From Cognatishimia activa (GTDB lineage Bacteria; Pseudomonadota; Alphaproteobacteria; Rhodobacterales; Rhodobacteraceae), in NCBI RefSeq assembly GCF_026016445.1, contig NZ_CP096147.1, positions 1,276,501 to 1,340,500 on the forward strand: a DNA stretch of 64,000 nucleotides, read 5' to 3'. Below, one piece after another: positions 43,437 to 51,890 of this stretch. Positions within the stretch are counted from its first letter, which is position 1, and every line of letters begins with the position of its first letter. A program made the position numbers and the translations under genes. The notes below the pieces were generated by a model. That model was given only the letters and a program-made list of their open reading frames with translations, was not told the DNA's origin and did not search any database.

Positions 43437-44160
43437 AACCATAGTCGCCCTCTTCGCGGCTCATGTTTTGGCCGATTATGTGTTTCAAACCAACAAGATG
43501 GTCACGCGCAAGAATGAACTGCCCTTTCTCGCTTACCATGGCGTCATCGTCCTTGGCACCGCCATTTTAGCGACCGGAAGCATTGCAATTCCGATCTTCA
43601 TTCTTACTGGCCTGCACATACTGACGGATTGGATCAAAACCCAATTCAATGACGGGATTGAAGCACATCTCTCCGACCAAATCGTACATCTGGCAACGCT
43701 GACTGCCGTTGCCGCCTTCGCGCCTGATATTTGGAGCGAAGGCGTTTGGGCCCCGGCCCCAGAATTTACGCCCCATGCCATGCTTCTTATAGCTGGCGCG
43801 ATCTACGCGACGCGTGCCGGAGGTTTTGCTGTTGGTATTCTGATGACCCCTTACGGCCCCTCCTTTTCCAAAGACAGCCTGCCCGGAGGCGGCAAGATGA
43901 TCGGCCTACTCGAAAGAGGACTGATCTATGTACTCGTGTTGGCGGGACTGCCGATCGGGATTGGTTTTCTTGTTGCTGCAAAATCCGTGTTAAGATTTGA
44001 GACAGCGAAGGAAGGCGATGCGGCCGAAAACAGAAAACGGTCTGAATACATCATCATAGGCACGCTGGCTTCTTTCGGCTGGGCCATTTTGGTCAGCCTC
44101 GCAATTTTGTTTCTTCTGGCACAGCTGCCAGACCTTGGCATTGCAATGCCCAAGCCCTAA
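43429..44160 (+). CDS. DUF3307 membrane protein
   Basis: A 243-aa integral membrane protein with about six hydrophobic segments. The family pattern is visible at the N terminus: FAAHVLADYVFQTNKM (about 8-23), LPFLAYHGVIV (about 31-41) and LHILTDWIKTQF (about 61-72). The C-terminal half carries LLERGLIYVLVLAG. Its ATG lies within the satD-like gene (8-base overlap), so the two proteins are made together. DUF3307 function is unknown. I recall SatD-like and DUF3307 genes as neighbours in other bacteria, which supports a functional pair. Confidence 0.8.
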   Translation: MIETIVALFAAHVLADYVFQTNKMVTRKNELPFLAYHGVIVLGTAILATGSIAIPIFILTGLHILTDWIKTQFNDGIEAHLSDQIVHLATLTAVAAFAPDIWSEGVWAPAPEFTPHAMLLIAGAIYATRAGGFAVGILMTPYGPSFSKDSLPGGGKMIGLLERGLIYVLVLAGLPIGIGFLVAAKSVLRFETAKEGDAAENRKRSEYIIIGTLASFGWAILVSLAILFLLAQLPDLGIAMPKP

Positions 44161-44182
44161 ATAGGCATCAAAGGAGCATCTT

Positions 44183-44533
44183 ATGTTCGGCATTCCAGGC
44201 AAACAGGCGGTCACTCTGACCCCGGCGGCAGCAAAGCAAATCGTGAAACTGATGGAACGTGATGGCCATCAGGGCTTGCGTATTGGCGTCAAGAAGGGCG
44301 GCTGCGCGGGCATGGAATACACCATGGAATATGTCGATGAGGTCAATCCGATGGATGAGACTGTCGAACAGGATGGTGCACGCGTCATGATCGCGCCGAT
44401 GGCACAGATGTTTCTCTTTGGTACAGAGATCGATTATGAGGTCTCTCTGCTTGAAGCGAGCTTCAAGTTCAAAAACCCAAATGTGACCGAGGCCTGTGGC
44501 TGCGGGGAATCCATTAAATTCGCTGATATGTGA
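44183..44533 (+). CDS. A-type Fe-S cluster assembly accessory protein (SufA/IscA-like)
   Basis: A 116-aa HesB-fold scaffold or carrier. C41 in KKGGCAGMEYTM and C105/C107 in ACGCGESIKF are the cluster ligands. A 22-base gap separates it from DUF3307; AAAGGAG lies before the ATG. It complements ErpA at 22640. A hairpin terminator ends the transcript. Confidence 0.93.
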   Translation: MFGIPGKQAVTLTPAAAKQIVKLMERDGHQGLRIGVKKGGCAGMEYTMEYVDEVNPMDETVEQDGARVMIAPMAQMFLFGTEIDYEVSLLEASFKFKNPNVTEACGCGESIKFADM

Positions 44534-44535
44534 TA

Positions 44536-44566
44536 GGCAGAACGGCAGGCCCGTTCTGCCTTGTCT
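44536..44566 (+). terminator. Terminator after the A-type carrier gene
   Basis: GGCAGAACGG and CCGTTCTGCC pair perfectly around CAGGC, followed by TTGTCTTC. The VOC gene converges on it. Confidence 0.7.
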
Positions 44567-44579
44567 TCAAAGCACTGAT

Positions 44580-44951
44580 TTAAGCCGCTGCTACCAGTGT
44601 GCCGAAACAGATTTTGTTCTGATCCAGATCCCGCACATAAGCCGAGAAATAAGGCCCACGCAGGTTTGGCGCGCCTTCACAGGTTCCACCTAAATCGATG
44701 GCTTTCTGATGCAGGCGCTCCACCTCATCATTGGAGCCAGCGTCAAAGCCCACCATCATCCCATTGCCCTTTGTCGCAGGTTCTTCATCAAACGGGGTTG
44801 CAACAGCAAACGCCGCACCCTCAGACATCCAATATGTCATCCGATCGGTCGCCATGGCTTGCGCAAACCCTGTTCCTTCAAACAGTGCATCATAAAATTT
44901 AGCTGCTGCGTCTCTGTCGTTTGTACCAACAACAAAATAGTTCATCTTCAT
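44580..44951 (-). CDS. VOC family protein
   Basis: A 123-aa glyoxalase/bleomycin resistance-fold protein. It starts MKMNYFVVGTNDRDAAAKFYDALFEG (about 26 residues, the first beta-alpha unit) and ends with LRGPYFSAYVRDLDQNKICFG, which carries a conserved metal-ligand-like pattern (RDLDQNKI). Substrate unknown. Two in-frame starts upstream are possible; 44951 gives the family-like N terminus. Convergent with the A-type carrier gene. Confidence 0.8.
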   Translation of the reverse strand: MKMNYFVVGTNDRDAAAKFYDALFEGTGFAQAMATDRMTYWMSEGAAFAVATPFDEEPATKGNGMMVGFDAGSNDEVERLHQKAIDLGGTCEGAPNLRGPYFSAYVRDLDQNKICFGTLVAAA

Positions 44952-45115
44952 AGAGTTAGGTCTCACTGAATTTTAGGATCAAGTGACCACGCGATGGGCG
45001 TCGTCATGCGCTTTACTTACACACCCTTCATGTCAATTTCTGTCGGCTGGAAATTCATCAGACAGGAAATATAAAAGTGCTCCCTCTGCTGTCTTGTGCT
45101 TTGCCGCGACAATAA

Positions 45116-45129
45116 TGTTAGCGCCATCA
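45116..45129 (+). promoter_or_regulatory. CceR-type palindrome upstream of tpiA
   Basis: TGTTAGCGCCATCA, 70 bases before the tpiA start, matches 12 of 14 positions of TGTTAGCGCTAACA, which I recall as the LacI-family CceR/PckR operator of central carbon genes in alphaproteobacteria. The rest of the 247-bp gap shows a CAGACAG...CTGTCTT dyad (about 45057-45095) but no gene. Confidence 0.45.
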
Positions 45130-45198
45130 CCTTGACCCTACTGAGCTGAACACGCAAAACACTCTCAGCTTATAGACACCTGCAGGAAGGAAGTTCCG

Positions 45199-45945
45199 AT
45201 GCGCCGCAAACTTGCCGCTGGAAACTGGAAAATGAATGGTACAGCTGCCCAATTGGCCGAGCTGACCGCAATGACAGAAGTTGCCAACACAGAGCAAACG
45301 GATGTTCTGATTTGCACCCCAGCGACTTTGGTGAACCGTGCTGCGGATACAGCATCTGGCTCAGCTGTCGCCATCGGCGGACAGGATTGCCATGCCAATG
45401 CATCCGGCGCGCACACAGGTGATATCTCTGCGGCCATGCTCGCAGACGCAGGCGCAAGCCACGTAATCACTGGTCACTCTGAGCGCCGCGTGGATCATGC
45501 TGAGACCGATGCTGTGATCGCTGCAAAGTCCGAAGCGGCTTATGCCAACGACCTTATTGCCGTGATCTGCATCGGTGAAAGCTTGCAAGAGCGCGAAAGC
45601 GGTCAGACACTAGACGTTGTAGGCACCCAACTTCAGGGCTCGACACCAGATGCGGCCACTGGTGCAAACACTGTGATTGCTTATGAACCTGTATGGGCGA
45701 TTGGCACCGGTAAAGTTCCAACGCTGGATCAAATCGCCGAAGTGCATGACTTCATCCGTGCAAAACTGGTAGAACGTTTCGGTGCCGAAGGTGAAGCAAT
45801 CCGTGTGCTCTATGGCGGTTCCGTGAAACCATCCAATGCATCAGAGATTTTTGCTGTCTCTAACGTGGATGGCGCCTTGGTGGGTGGCGCGAGCCTGAAA
45901 GCCAGCGACTTCAACGCGATTATCTCAGCGCTCGACGAAGCCTGA
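45199..45945 (+). CDS. tpiA: Triosephosphate isomerase
   Basis: Interconverts dihydroxyacetone phosphate and glyceraldehyde 3-phosphate. The 248-aa protein has Lys in AAGNWKMNG (about 11), the catalytic His in ITGHSERR (about 94), the catalytic Glu in [12 protein letters not shown] (about 163) and the phosphate loop [10 protein letters not shown] (about 209-218). GGAAGG precedes the ATG. The enolase fragment in this window belongs to the same pathway. The upstream gap may carry a CceR operator. Confidence 0.97.
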   Translation: MRRKLAAGNWKMNGTAAQLAELTAMTEVANTEQTDVLICTPATLVNRAADTASGSAVAIGGQDCHANASGAHTGDISAAMLADAGASHVITGHSERRVDHAETDAVIAAKSEAAYANDLIAVICIGESLQERESGQTLDVVGTQLQGSTPDAATGANTVIAYEPVWAIGTGKVPTLDQIAEVHDFIRAKLVERFGAEGEAIRVLYGGSVKPSNASEIFAVSNVDGALVGGASLKASDFNAIISALDEA

Positions 45946-45977
45946 TCTGGTCGTCTTCGTTTCGGCAAGAACTTCCG

Positions 45978-46310
45978 ATGATCTTAGAAATCAGACATTA
46001 CACGATTAAGCCCGGTTTCCGGGAAAGCTTCATAGAATTCTTTGAACGAGAAAATCGTCAGGCTTTGCGTGACGCTGGCATGCTGGTGTTTGGTCCTCTC
46101 CGAGATTTGGAAAACCCAGACAAGGTTCATTGGGTCAGAGCATTTTCGACATTGGAAGACCGAGAGCGGATCAAAAACGAATTCTACCATGGCCCCGTAT
46201 GGCACAAAGACATTGAACCAAAGGCCATGTCGATGATCGCCCATTACGAGTGTGAAGTAACAGAAACGACAGGTGGTTTTGAAAACTTCTCTGGAGAAGC
46301 GACACTCTGA
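45978..46310 (+). CDS. NIPSNAP family protein
   Basis: A 110-aa ferredoxin-like-fold protein: MILEIRHYTIKPGFRESFIEFF (about 22 residues, the hallmark start), HWVRAFSTLEDRERIKNEFYHGP and a C-terminal YECEVTE. NIPSNAP-type proteins are small dimeric domains without settled function. It follows tpiA by 32 bases and probably shares its transcript. Confidence 0.8.
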   Translation: MILEIRHYTIKPGFRESFIEFFERENRQALRDAGMLVFGPLRDLENPDKVHWVRAFSTLEDRERIKNEFYHGPVWHKDIEPKAMSMIAHYECEVTETTGGFENFSGEATL

Positions 46311-46331
46311 ACTTCAAGTCATTATCAAATC

Positions 46332-46364
46332 AAAAAAGGCGCGTCTCGAAAGACGCGCCTTTTT
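46332..46364. terminator. Bidirectional terminator, NIPSNAP gene / SLC13 gene
   Basis: A perfect inverted repeat AAAAAGGCGCGTCT-CGAA-AGACGCGCCTTTTT lies between the convergent genes. Confidence 0.9.
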
Positions 46365-46383
46365 ATTTCAGTTGCCTGACGGA

Positions 46384-48267
46384 TCAGAACACGATGTTCA
46401 TCATCACCATTGAAACGATCAGGAACAGGATCGTCATGATGCCGCCGGACTTCACAAAGTCGATCACCTTGTAACCAGCTGGGCCCATGATCAACGCGTT
46501 CACCTGGTGGGTCGGGATCAAGAAACTGTTGGAGGTTGAGATCGCAACCGTCAAAGCAAAGATCGCCGGATCGCCACCTGCGGCGACTGCGATGGACACC
46601 GCGAGCGGCACCAGAAGAACTGTTGCACCTACGTTGGACATCACCAGAGTGAAGATGGTTGCGAGGACAGCCACGCCAACCTGTAGAGACCAAATGGGCC
46701 AGCCTTCCAAGAGCGAAAGAATCTGATGTGCAATCCATTCAGCCGTCCCGGTACTTTGTACTGCCATACCCAATGGTATGAGGCTGGCTAAGAGGAAAAC
46801 GGTTGTCCAGCTGACGGCCTCGTAAGCTTCGTCAATATCAAGAACACCCGTCAGGATCATGCCCACGGCTCCTGTGAGCAGACAGAGTGACAGGCGAATG
46901 TCGGTGAAAAGGATCATGCTCAGCGCAATTGCGAAGAAGAGCACCGCAAAACCGAGTTTACGCGGGCGCAGCTCCTCACGTGGGAAATCCTGTGTCACAA
47001 CCACAAAGTCACGGTCGCGGGTCAAACGGGTCAGAGACTCCCAAGTGGAGTGGATGACCAGAGTGTCCCCTGCATGGAAAGGCTCTTCACCCACCGCTGT
47101 CGGTTCGTGATCTTCTGTCTGCATATAGCTGAGTGTTTCTTCATCTCGGTGGATCGCGAGAAGAGACGCGCCGTATGTCTTACGGAACATCAGGTCATGC
47201 GCACATTTGCCGATGATGCCAGAACCAGGTGGGATAACGACCTCGGCCACGCCGGATTTGGTGGCCGCATAGTCTTCCGCGAATACATCCAATTCTGTGT
47301 GCAGCGTGAAGCCTTCATCCAGAACCATAGAGCGCACTTCTTTGCGCGCGCCGAGGATGGCCAAACGACATGGGGTTTCAACTGGCGTTGAAATCATCGG
47401 GGCGAACCATCGCTTACCATGCAGCGCCGAACCGATGATATAGACGTGATACTGCTGCATCAGCTCATCAAAGGTTTTACCTTCACAAGGGTGACCCGCT
47501 GGAATGGAAATCTCGTGAATATCTGTGCGCAAGCCATAGATATTCTTGAGGAATTCTTTCAGAGATTGGGCGCTTGTACCGTCCCCTGTCTTGGCACCGG
47601 CTGGTAGAACCCAGCGGCCAAAGACCACAAAATAGATAATGCCTGTAATCACGAGGCAGACCCCAATTGGCGTCACTGCGAAAAGATCGAAGATCTCCAT
47701 CTTCTGCCCCTCAGGCAGGCTCGCATTGGATGTTAGGATCAGGTCATTCAGCAGGATCAAAGGAGAGGAACCAACCATTGTCATGGTGCCGCCGAGGATG
47801 GCGCAGAAACCCATCGGCATCAGCAGACGCGACATCGGAATTTCTGTCCGTACTGAAATCCGGCTGACAACTGGCAGGAAGAGCGCCGCAGCACCCACGT
47901 TTTGCATAAAGGAGGAAATAACACCCACTGTGCCCGAAATGATCGGAATAATACGGCCTTCAGTTTTACCGCCGCGCTTCAGGATAACCGCGGCCACCTT
48001 ACTCATGATGCCCGTTTTATCGAGCCCGGCCCCGATGATCATCACGGCTATGATGGAAATCACCGCGTTCGAGGCAAAACCATTGAACAGCTGAGTGACG
48101 TCCGCAACGCTCGAAGTTGCAGGAATCTGAGAGATCAGCCCCAATAGAACCATCACAAGGATAGCGGCTAAGTCGATCCGAACAATCTCTGAGACAAATA
48201 GAAAAACGGTAAATGCCAGCAATCCTAAGACCACCATCATTTCCAAAGTAAGGGTAATAGATTCCAA
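46384..48267 (-). CDS. SLC13-family permease with internal TrkA-C (RCK_C) domains
   Basis: A 627-aa inner-membrane transporter of the SLC13/DASS (divalent anion:Na+ symporter) group. Hydrophobic helices occupy residues about 10-220 and 420-627; between them two RCK_C-like soluble domains occupy about 230-410 (with LMFRKTYGASLLAIHRD and VVIPPGSGIIGK). The ion-motif-like segments SFMQNVGAAALFLPV and MSNVGATVLLVPLA mark the two transport halves. The start is TTG at 48267, chosen because an AGGAGG is placed 9 bases ahead (48277-48282) and the next ATG is much farther. Sulfate, sulfur compounds or dicarboxylates are candidate substrates. Confidence 0.85.
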   Translation of the reverse strand: MESITLTLEMMVVLGLLAFTVFLFVSEIVRIDLAAILVMVLLGLISQIPATSSVADVTQLFNGFASNAVISIIAVMIIGAGLDKTGIMSKVAAVILKRGGKTEGRIIPIISGTVGVISSFMQNVGAAALFLPVVSRISVRTEIPMSRLLMPMGFCAILGGTMTMVGSSPLILLNDLILTSNASLPEGQKMEIFDLFAVTPIGVCLVITGIIYFVVFGRWVLPAGAKTGDGTSAQSLKEFLKNIYGLRTDIHEISIPAGHPCEGKTFDELMQQYHVYIIGSALHGKRWFAPMISTPVETPCRLAILGARKEVRSMVLDEGFTLHTELDVFAEDYAATKSGVAEVVIPPGSGIIGKCAHDLMFRKTYGASLLAIHRDEETLSYMQTEDHEPTAVGEEPFHAGDTLVIHSTWESLTRLTRDRDFVVVTQDFPREELRPRKLGFAVLFFAIALSMILFTDIRLSLCLLTGAVGMILTGVLDIDEAYEAVSWTTVFLLASLIPLGMAVQSTGTAEWIAHQILSLLEGWPIWSLQVGVAVLATIFTLVMSNVGATVLLVPLAVSIAVAAGGDPAIFALTVAISTSNSFLIPTHQVNALIMGPAGYKVIDFVKSGGIMTILFLIVSMVMMNIVF

Positions 48268-48396
48268 AACGCGCTTCCTCCTGGAAATTTTATTACAAGG
48301 ACAGTCAACGATGGGCAACGGCAGCTGGCGCGCTAATTGACGCGGAGATGTAAATAATTCGGTTGCAATTGTGCCTGCGATTGTAAATCTGACGCT

Positions 48397-49578
48397 ATGC
48401 TCAAGTTGCACCAACCACCGACAGACTCAGGTTTCGTTCAGAACCCCTATCCTTTTTACGAACAGGCTCGTGAAAACGGCCCAATTCACTATTGGGACGA
48501 CTACGGCATGCCTGCAGCGTTCAGCTATGCGACTGTGTCGATGTTGCTTAAGGACCGGCGTTTAGGACGTGAGGTGCCCCCTGATCTGGCGACCGAGCCC
48601 GCACCTCATACAAAGCCGTTTTACGCAATCGAAGCGCACTCCATGCTGGAGCTGGAACCTCCTCGACACACCCGTCTCAGGGGCCTTGTAATGCGCGCTT
48701 TCACCAGCCGTCGCATTCAAAGTTTGGGTCCGGAGATCGAAGTCTTATGCAAAGAGCTTTGCGAGACCTTTCCAAGTGAACCCTTTGATCTTCTTGAACA
48801 TTACGCAACGAAAGTCCCTGTTATTATCATTGCGCGCATGTTGGGTGTACCGGAGACAATGTGCGATCAGCTTTTGAAATGGTCCAACGCAATGGTCGCC
48901 ATGTATCAGGCGTCGCGCAGCCATCAGACAGAGCTTGATGCAGCGACTGCCTCGCAGGATTTTTATAACTTCATGCGGGACTATATCGAAGAGCGTCGAG
49001 AGACACCGGGAGATGACCTGTTAACGGAACTGATCGCAGCGGAGGAGGACGGAGATCGGCTGACAACGGATGAGATGATCTCGACCTGCATTCTGCTTCT
49101 CAACGCAGGGCATGAAGCAACAGTACACACGATCGGCAATTCCGTAAAAACGCTTTTGGAAACCAAGACGGATCTTGGATGCCTAACCGAAGACCGCATT
49201 CAATCGGCCGTGGAAGAACTGATCCGCTTTGATCCACCCCTGCACATGTTTACACGCTACGCCTATGAAGAGGTTGAGGTTGGCAATCACACTCTGAAAC
49301 CCGGAGATCAGATTGCTCTATTACTGGGGGCGGCGAACCGCGATCCAAACATGTGGGAAGACCCGAATACCTTCAATCCGAACCGTGTGATCAAAACCAA
49401 TATGGCTTTTGGAGCAGGCAGGCATTTCTGCATCGGCGCGCCGCTCGCGCGCCTAGAGATGCAGATCGCCCTGCCCGCGCTCTTTGAACGCCATCCTGGG
49501 CTCTCACTCGTTGAGCCGCCTGAATACGCGAATGTCTATCACTTCCATTGCCTCAAGAAGCTGATGGTGAAAACCTAA
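48397..49578 (+). CDS. Cytochrome P450
   Basis: A 393-aa heme monooxygenase. The I-helix oxygen-activation motif is AGHEAT (237-242), ExxR is ELIR (274-277) and the heme-binding loop is FGAGRHFCIGAPLAR with the axial Cys at 345. The lack of a membrane helix shows a soluble bacterial form. The ATG has no clear ribosome site and lies 130 bases from the divergent SLC13 gene. Ferredoxin and reductase partners are not adjacent. The substrate cannot be named. Confidence 0.93.
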   Translation: MLKLHQPPTDSGFVQNPYPFYEQARENGPIHYWDDYGMPAAFSYATVSMLLKDRRLGREVPPDLATEPAPHTKPFYAIEAHSMLELEPPRHTRLRGLVMRAFTSRRIQSLGPEIEVLCKELCETFPSEPFDLLEHYATKVPVIIIARMLGVPETMCDQLLKWSNAMVAMYQASRSHQTELDAATASQDFYNFMRDYIEERRETPGDDLLTELIAAEEDGDRLTTDEMISTCILLLNAGHEATVHTIGNSVKTLLETKTDLGCLTEDRIQSAVEELIRFDPPLHMFTRYAYEEVEVGNHTLKPGDQIALLLGAANRDPNMWEDPNTFNPNRVIKTNMAFGAGRHFCIGAPLARLEMQIALPALFERHPGLSLVEPPEYANVYHFHCLKKLMVKT

Positions 49579-49584
49579 ACTCCG

Positions 49585-50046
49585 TCAGAGCGGTAGATGT
49601 GTGGTCGATTTGATCTCTTCCATCGACAGGAGCGCCGTTACATTGTGCACGCGCACTTCTGAGATCAGCGCCTGATAAAACGTGTCATAGGCCCGCGCAT
49701 TGGCGACTCGGACTTTCAGGATGTAATCTATGTCGCCTGCCAAACGGTGCGCTTCCTGAACTTCAGGACGATCTTTCAACGCTTTTAGGAACTTCGCCTG
49801 CCAATCTGCCTCATGGGCGCTTGTGCGGATCAGAACAAAGAAGCAGGCCTCAAAACCAAGCGCCTCTGCATCGAGCAAAGCCGTTTGTTGCTTGATGATT
49901 CCACCCTCGCGCAGCTTGCGAATACGGTTCCAAACCGGGGTCTTGGAAGACCCCACGCGCTTGGCAATTTCGTCCAATGAGAGCGCTGCATCCTGCTGCA
50001 GCTCGTTGAGGATTTTCCGATCCATATCGTCTATTCGCAACGCCAT
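49585..50046 (-). CDS. Lrp/AsnC family regulator, divergent from the cys operon
   Basis: A 153-aa Lrp-type regulator: winged helix (MDRKILNELQQDAALSLDEIAKRVGSSKTPVWNRIRKLREGG, about residues 8-50) and RAM domain (FLKALKDRPEVQEAHRLAGDIDYILKVRV, about 90-120). GAGGAAATTGGA precedes the ATG at 50046; an earlier in-frame start at 50103 lacks one. It is divergent from cysG. Three dyads in the 143-bp gap suggest that it controls the assimilatory sulfate operon, as Lrp-like regulators do for sulfur genes in some alphaproteobacteria (inference). Confidence 0.88.
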   Translation of the reverse strand: MALRIDDMDRKILNELQQDAALSLDEIAKRVGSSKTPVWNRIRKLREGGIIKQQTALLDAEALGFEACFFVLIRTSAHEADWQAKFLKALKDRPEVQEAHRLAGDIDYILKVRVANARAYDTFYQALISEVRVHNVTALLSMEEIKSTTHLPL

Positions 50047-50064
50047 TCCAATTTCCTCGCTTAT

Positions 50065-50151
50065 CAGGAATATTCTGCCCAACTGCGCCAACACATAGAA
50101 CAAACGTTTCTATTTTTCCAGACATCTAGCGCCACATAGGAACATTTTCCT
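50065..50151. promoter_or_regulatory. Three dyads between lrp and cysG
   Basis: CAGGAATATTCTG (50065-50077), ATAGAA-N7-TTCTAT (50095-50113) and AGGAA-CATT-TTCCT (50138-50151) share an A/T-rich, G/C-edged dyad style. Their centres are about 33 and 41 bases apart, close to 3 and 4 helical turns. This pattern fits multi-site Lrp binding. Confidence 0.5.
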
Positions 50152-50189
50152 GTATTGCGCTCGAAATCGCAAGAAATTGAGACGCCAAA

Positions 50190-51584
50190 ATGAAACACTA
50201 TCCCGTCTACTTGTCTGTTAAAGGACAGCGCATCGCCCTCTCTGGCGGTGATGAGGCGGCTGTGGCGAAGTTGCGTCTCCTGATGAAGACCGAAGCTGAC
50301 ATCGTGGTTTACGCTAGTGATCCGGTTGCAGACATACAAAATTGGGCAGCGCGGGGCAAAATCTCCCTGATTCCACGCGCTCTTGAGGCGGGTGACCTAT
50401 CTGATGAAGTTCTCTTCTATGCAGCAGATGAGGATGAGGAAGAGGACGCCCGCACCTCAAACATCGCCCGCGACGCCGGCGTATTGGTGAACATCGTCGA
50501 CAACCTTGAAGACAGCCAGTTCATCACCCCAGCGATTGTGGATCGTGATCCGGTCACAGTGGCCATCGGCACGGAAGGCGCAGCACCTGTGTTGGCGCGC
50601 GCCATTAAGGCCGACCTTGAAGAGCGTCTCTCGCCAAATCTCGGCATGCTGGCACGTGTTGGTAAGACCTTCCGCAAGGCTGTAGAGGCCCTGCCCTTTG
50701 GTCGTCCGCGCCGTGACTTCTGGGCGGATTACTACTTCAAAGCGGGTCCTCGCGTAGAAACCAAAGGCGAAGTTGCAGCACAGCAAGAGCTCGACGAGCT
50801 TCTGTTTCAGCACATCTATGCTGACAAACAGCCGGGTCACGTGGCTTTCGTTGGTGCAGGCCCGGGTGACCCTGAACTACTGACCCTGAAAGCGCGCAAG
50901 GCTTTGGATGTGGCGGATGTTGTGATCTACGACCGTCTTGTTGCGCCAGAAATTCTGGAACTGGCCCGTCGCGAAGCGAAGCTGATCGATGCAGGCAAAA
51001 CGCCTTATGGTCAGCATACTCCTCAGGAACACATCAACGGCCTGATCGTAGACCACGCTTTGCAGGGTCATCTGGTTGTCCGTCTGAAATCTGGCGATCC
51101 AACCGTCTTTGGCCGCCTCGATGAAGAACTCGAAGCCTGCGATGAGGCCCATGTGGCTTACACCGTTGTACCAGGCATCACCGCGGCCTCTGCAGCTGTT
51201 GCTTCCGTTGGTCAAAGCCTGACCAAACGCGGACGTAATACAAGCGTGCGCTTTCTGACCGGCCACGCGATCGATGGCTTTGCTGACCATGATTGGCGCG
51301 AACTGGCACAACCCGGTGCCGTCGCAGCCATCTACATGGGCAAAAAAGCCGCTCGTTTCATTCAGGGTCGTCTGATTATGCATGGTGCGGATCACGCAAC
51401 CCCAGTCACCGTTGTGGAAAACGCATCCCGCGCAGATCAGCGCGTGATTGCATCCACACTTTCCTCTCTTCCACAGGATCTGGCCGAAGCCGATCTGACC
51501 GGACCAGCGCTGACTTTTGTCGGCCTCACTCCGCGTCGTGCCGCCGCCACCCTGACCAAGTTTCAACAACAGGAGCTCGCCTGA
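50190..51584 (+). CDS. cysG: Siroheme synthase
   Basis: Multifunctional enzyme that converts uroporphyrinogen III to siroheme, the cofactor of sulfite reductase. In its 464 aa, residues about 1-200 form the NAD-dependent precorrin-2 dehydrogenase/ferrochelatase part. From about 212 comes the SAM-dependent uroporphyrinogen methyltransferase part: HVAFVGAGPGDPELLTLKA (about 212-230), RLKSGDPTVFGR and VPGITAASAAVASVG. First gene of the sulfate operon and 1 base from DUF2849. Confidence 0.95.
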   Translation: MKHYPVYLSVKGQRIALSGGDEAAVAKLRLLMKTEADIVVYASDPVADIQNWAARGKISLIPRALEAGDLSDEVLFYAADEDEEEDARTSNIARDAGVLVNIVDNLEDSQFITPAIVDRDPVTVAIGTEGAAPVLARAIKADLEERLSPNLGMLARVGKTFRKAVEALPFGRPRRDFWADYYFKAGPRVETKGEVAAQQELDELLFQHIYADKQPGHVAFVGAGPGDPELLTLKARKALDVADVVIYDRLVAPEILELARREAKLIDAGKTPYGQHTPQEHINGLIVDHALQGHLVVRLKSGDPTVFGRLDEELEACDEAHVAYTVVPGITAASAAVASVGQSLTKRGRNTSVRFLTGHAIDGFADHDWRELAQPGAVAAIYMGKKAARFIQGRLIMHGADHATPVTVVENASRADQRVIASTLSSLPQDLAEADLTGPALTFVGLTPRRAAATLTKFQQQELA

Positions 51585-51585
51585 T

Positions 51586-51888
51586 ATGGCCCGCGCTTTC
51601 ACACCTAAAGTCGTCACAGCAAACCACCTTCTGGAAGGTGATGTGATCTATATGACGGTCTCTGGCGAATGGACCCGCGATCTGTCCGAAGCAGAGCTGC
51701 TGACCGACGAAGCAGTCGCTGAAGAGCGACTGATCACAGCACAACAACAAGCGGCCGTCACTGTGGGCGCTTACCTTGCAGACGCAAAAGCAGGTGACGA
51801 TGGTCGCCCTGCTCCAACCCATTTCCGCGAAGAGTTCCGCCGCACCGGCCCATCGAACTACTTCCACGGCAAACAGGCAGAGGCATAA
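51586..51888 (+). CDS. DUF2849 protein
   Basis: A 100-aa protein of unknown function found in alphaproteobacterial sulfite reductase operons. It begins FTPKVVTANHLLEGDVIYMT (about residues 4-23), followed by RDLSEAELLTDEAVAEE and a C-terminal segment with YHGK-like residues (SNYFHGK). It could be a small partner of the reductase. It sits between cysG and cysI with 1-2-base gaps. Confidence 0.85.
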   Translation: MARAFTPKVVTANHLLEGDVIYMTVSGEWTRDLSEAELLTDEAVAEERLITAQQQAAVTVGAYLADAKAGDDGRPAPTHFREEFRRTGPSNYFHGKQAEA

Positions 51889-51890
51889 TC

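Noticed and set aside
50877..51617. A 246-codon minus-strand frame opposite cysG.
   Set aside because: Shadow of the conserved methyltransferase domain of cysG.
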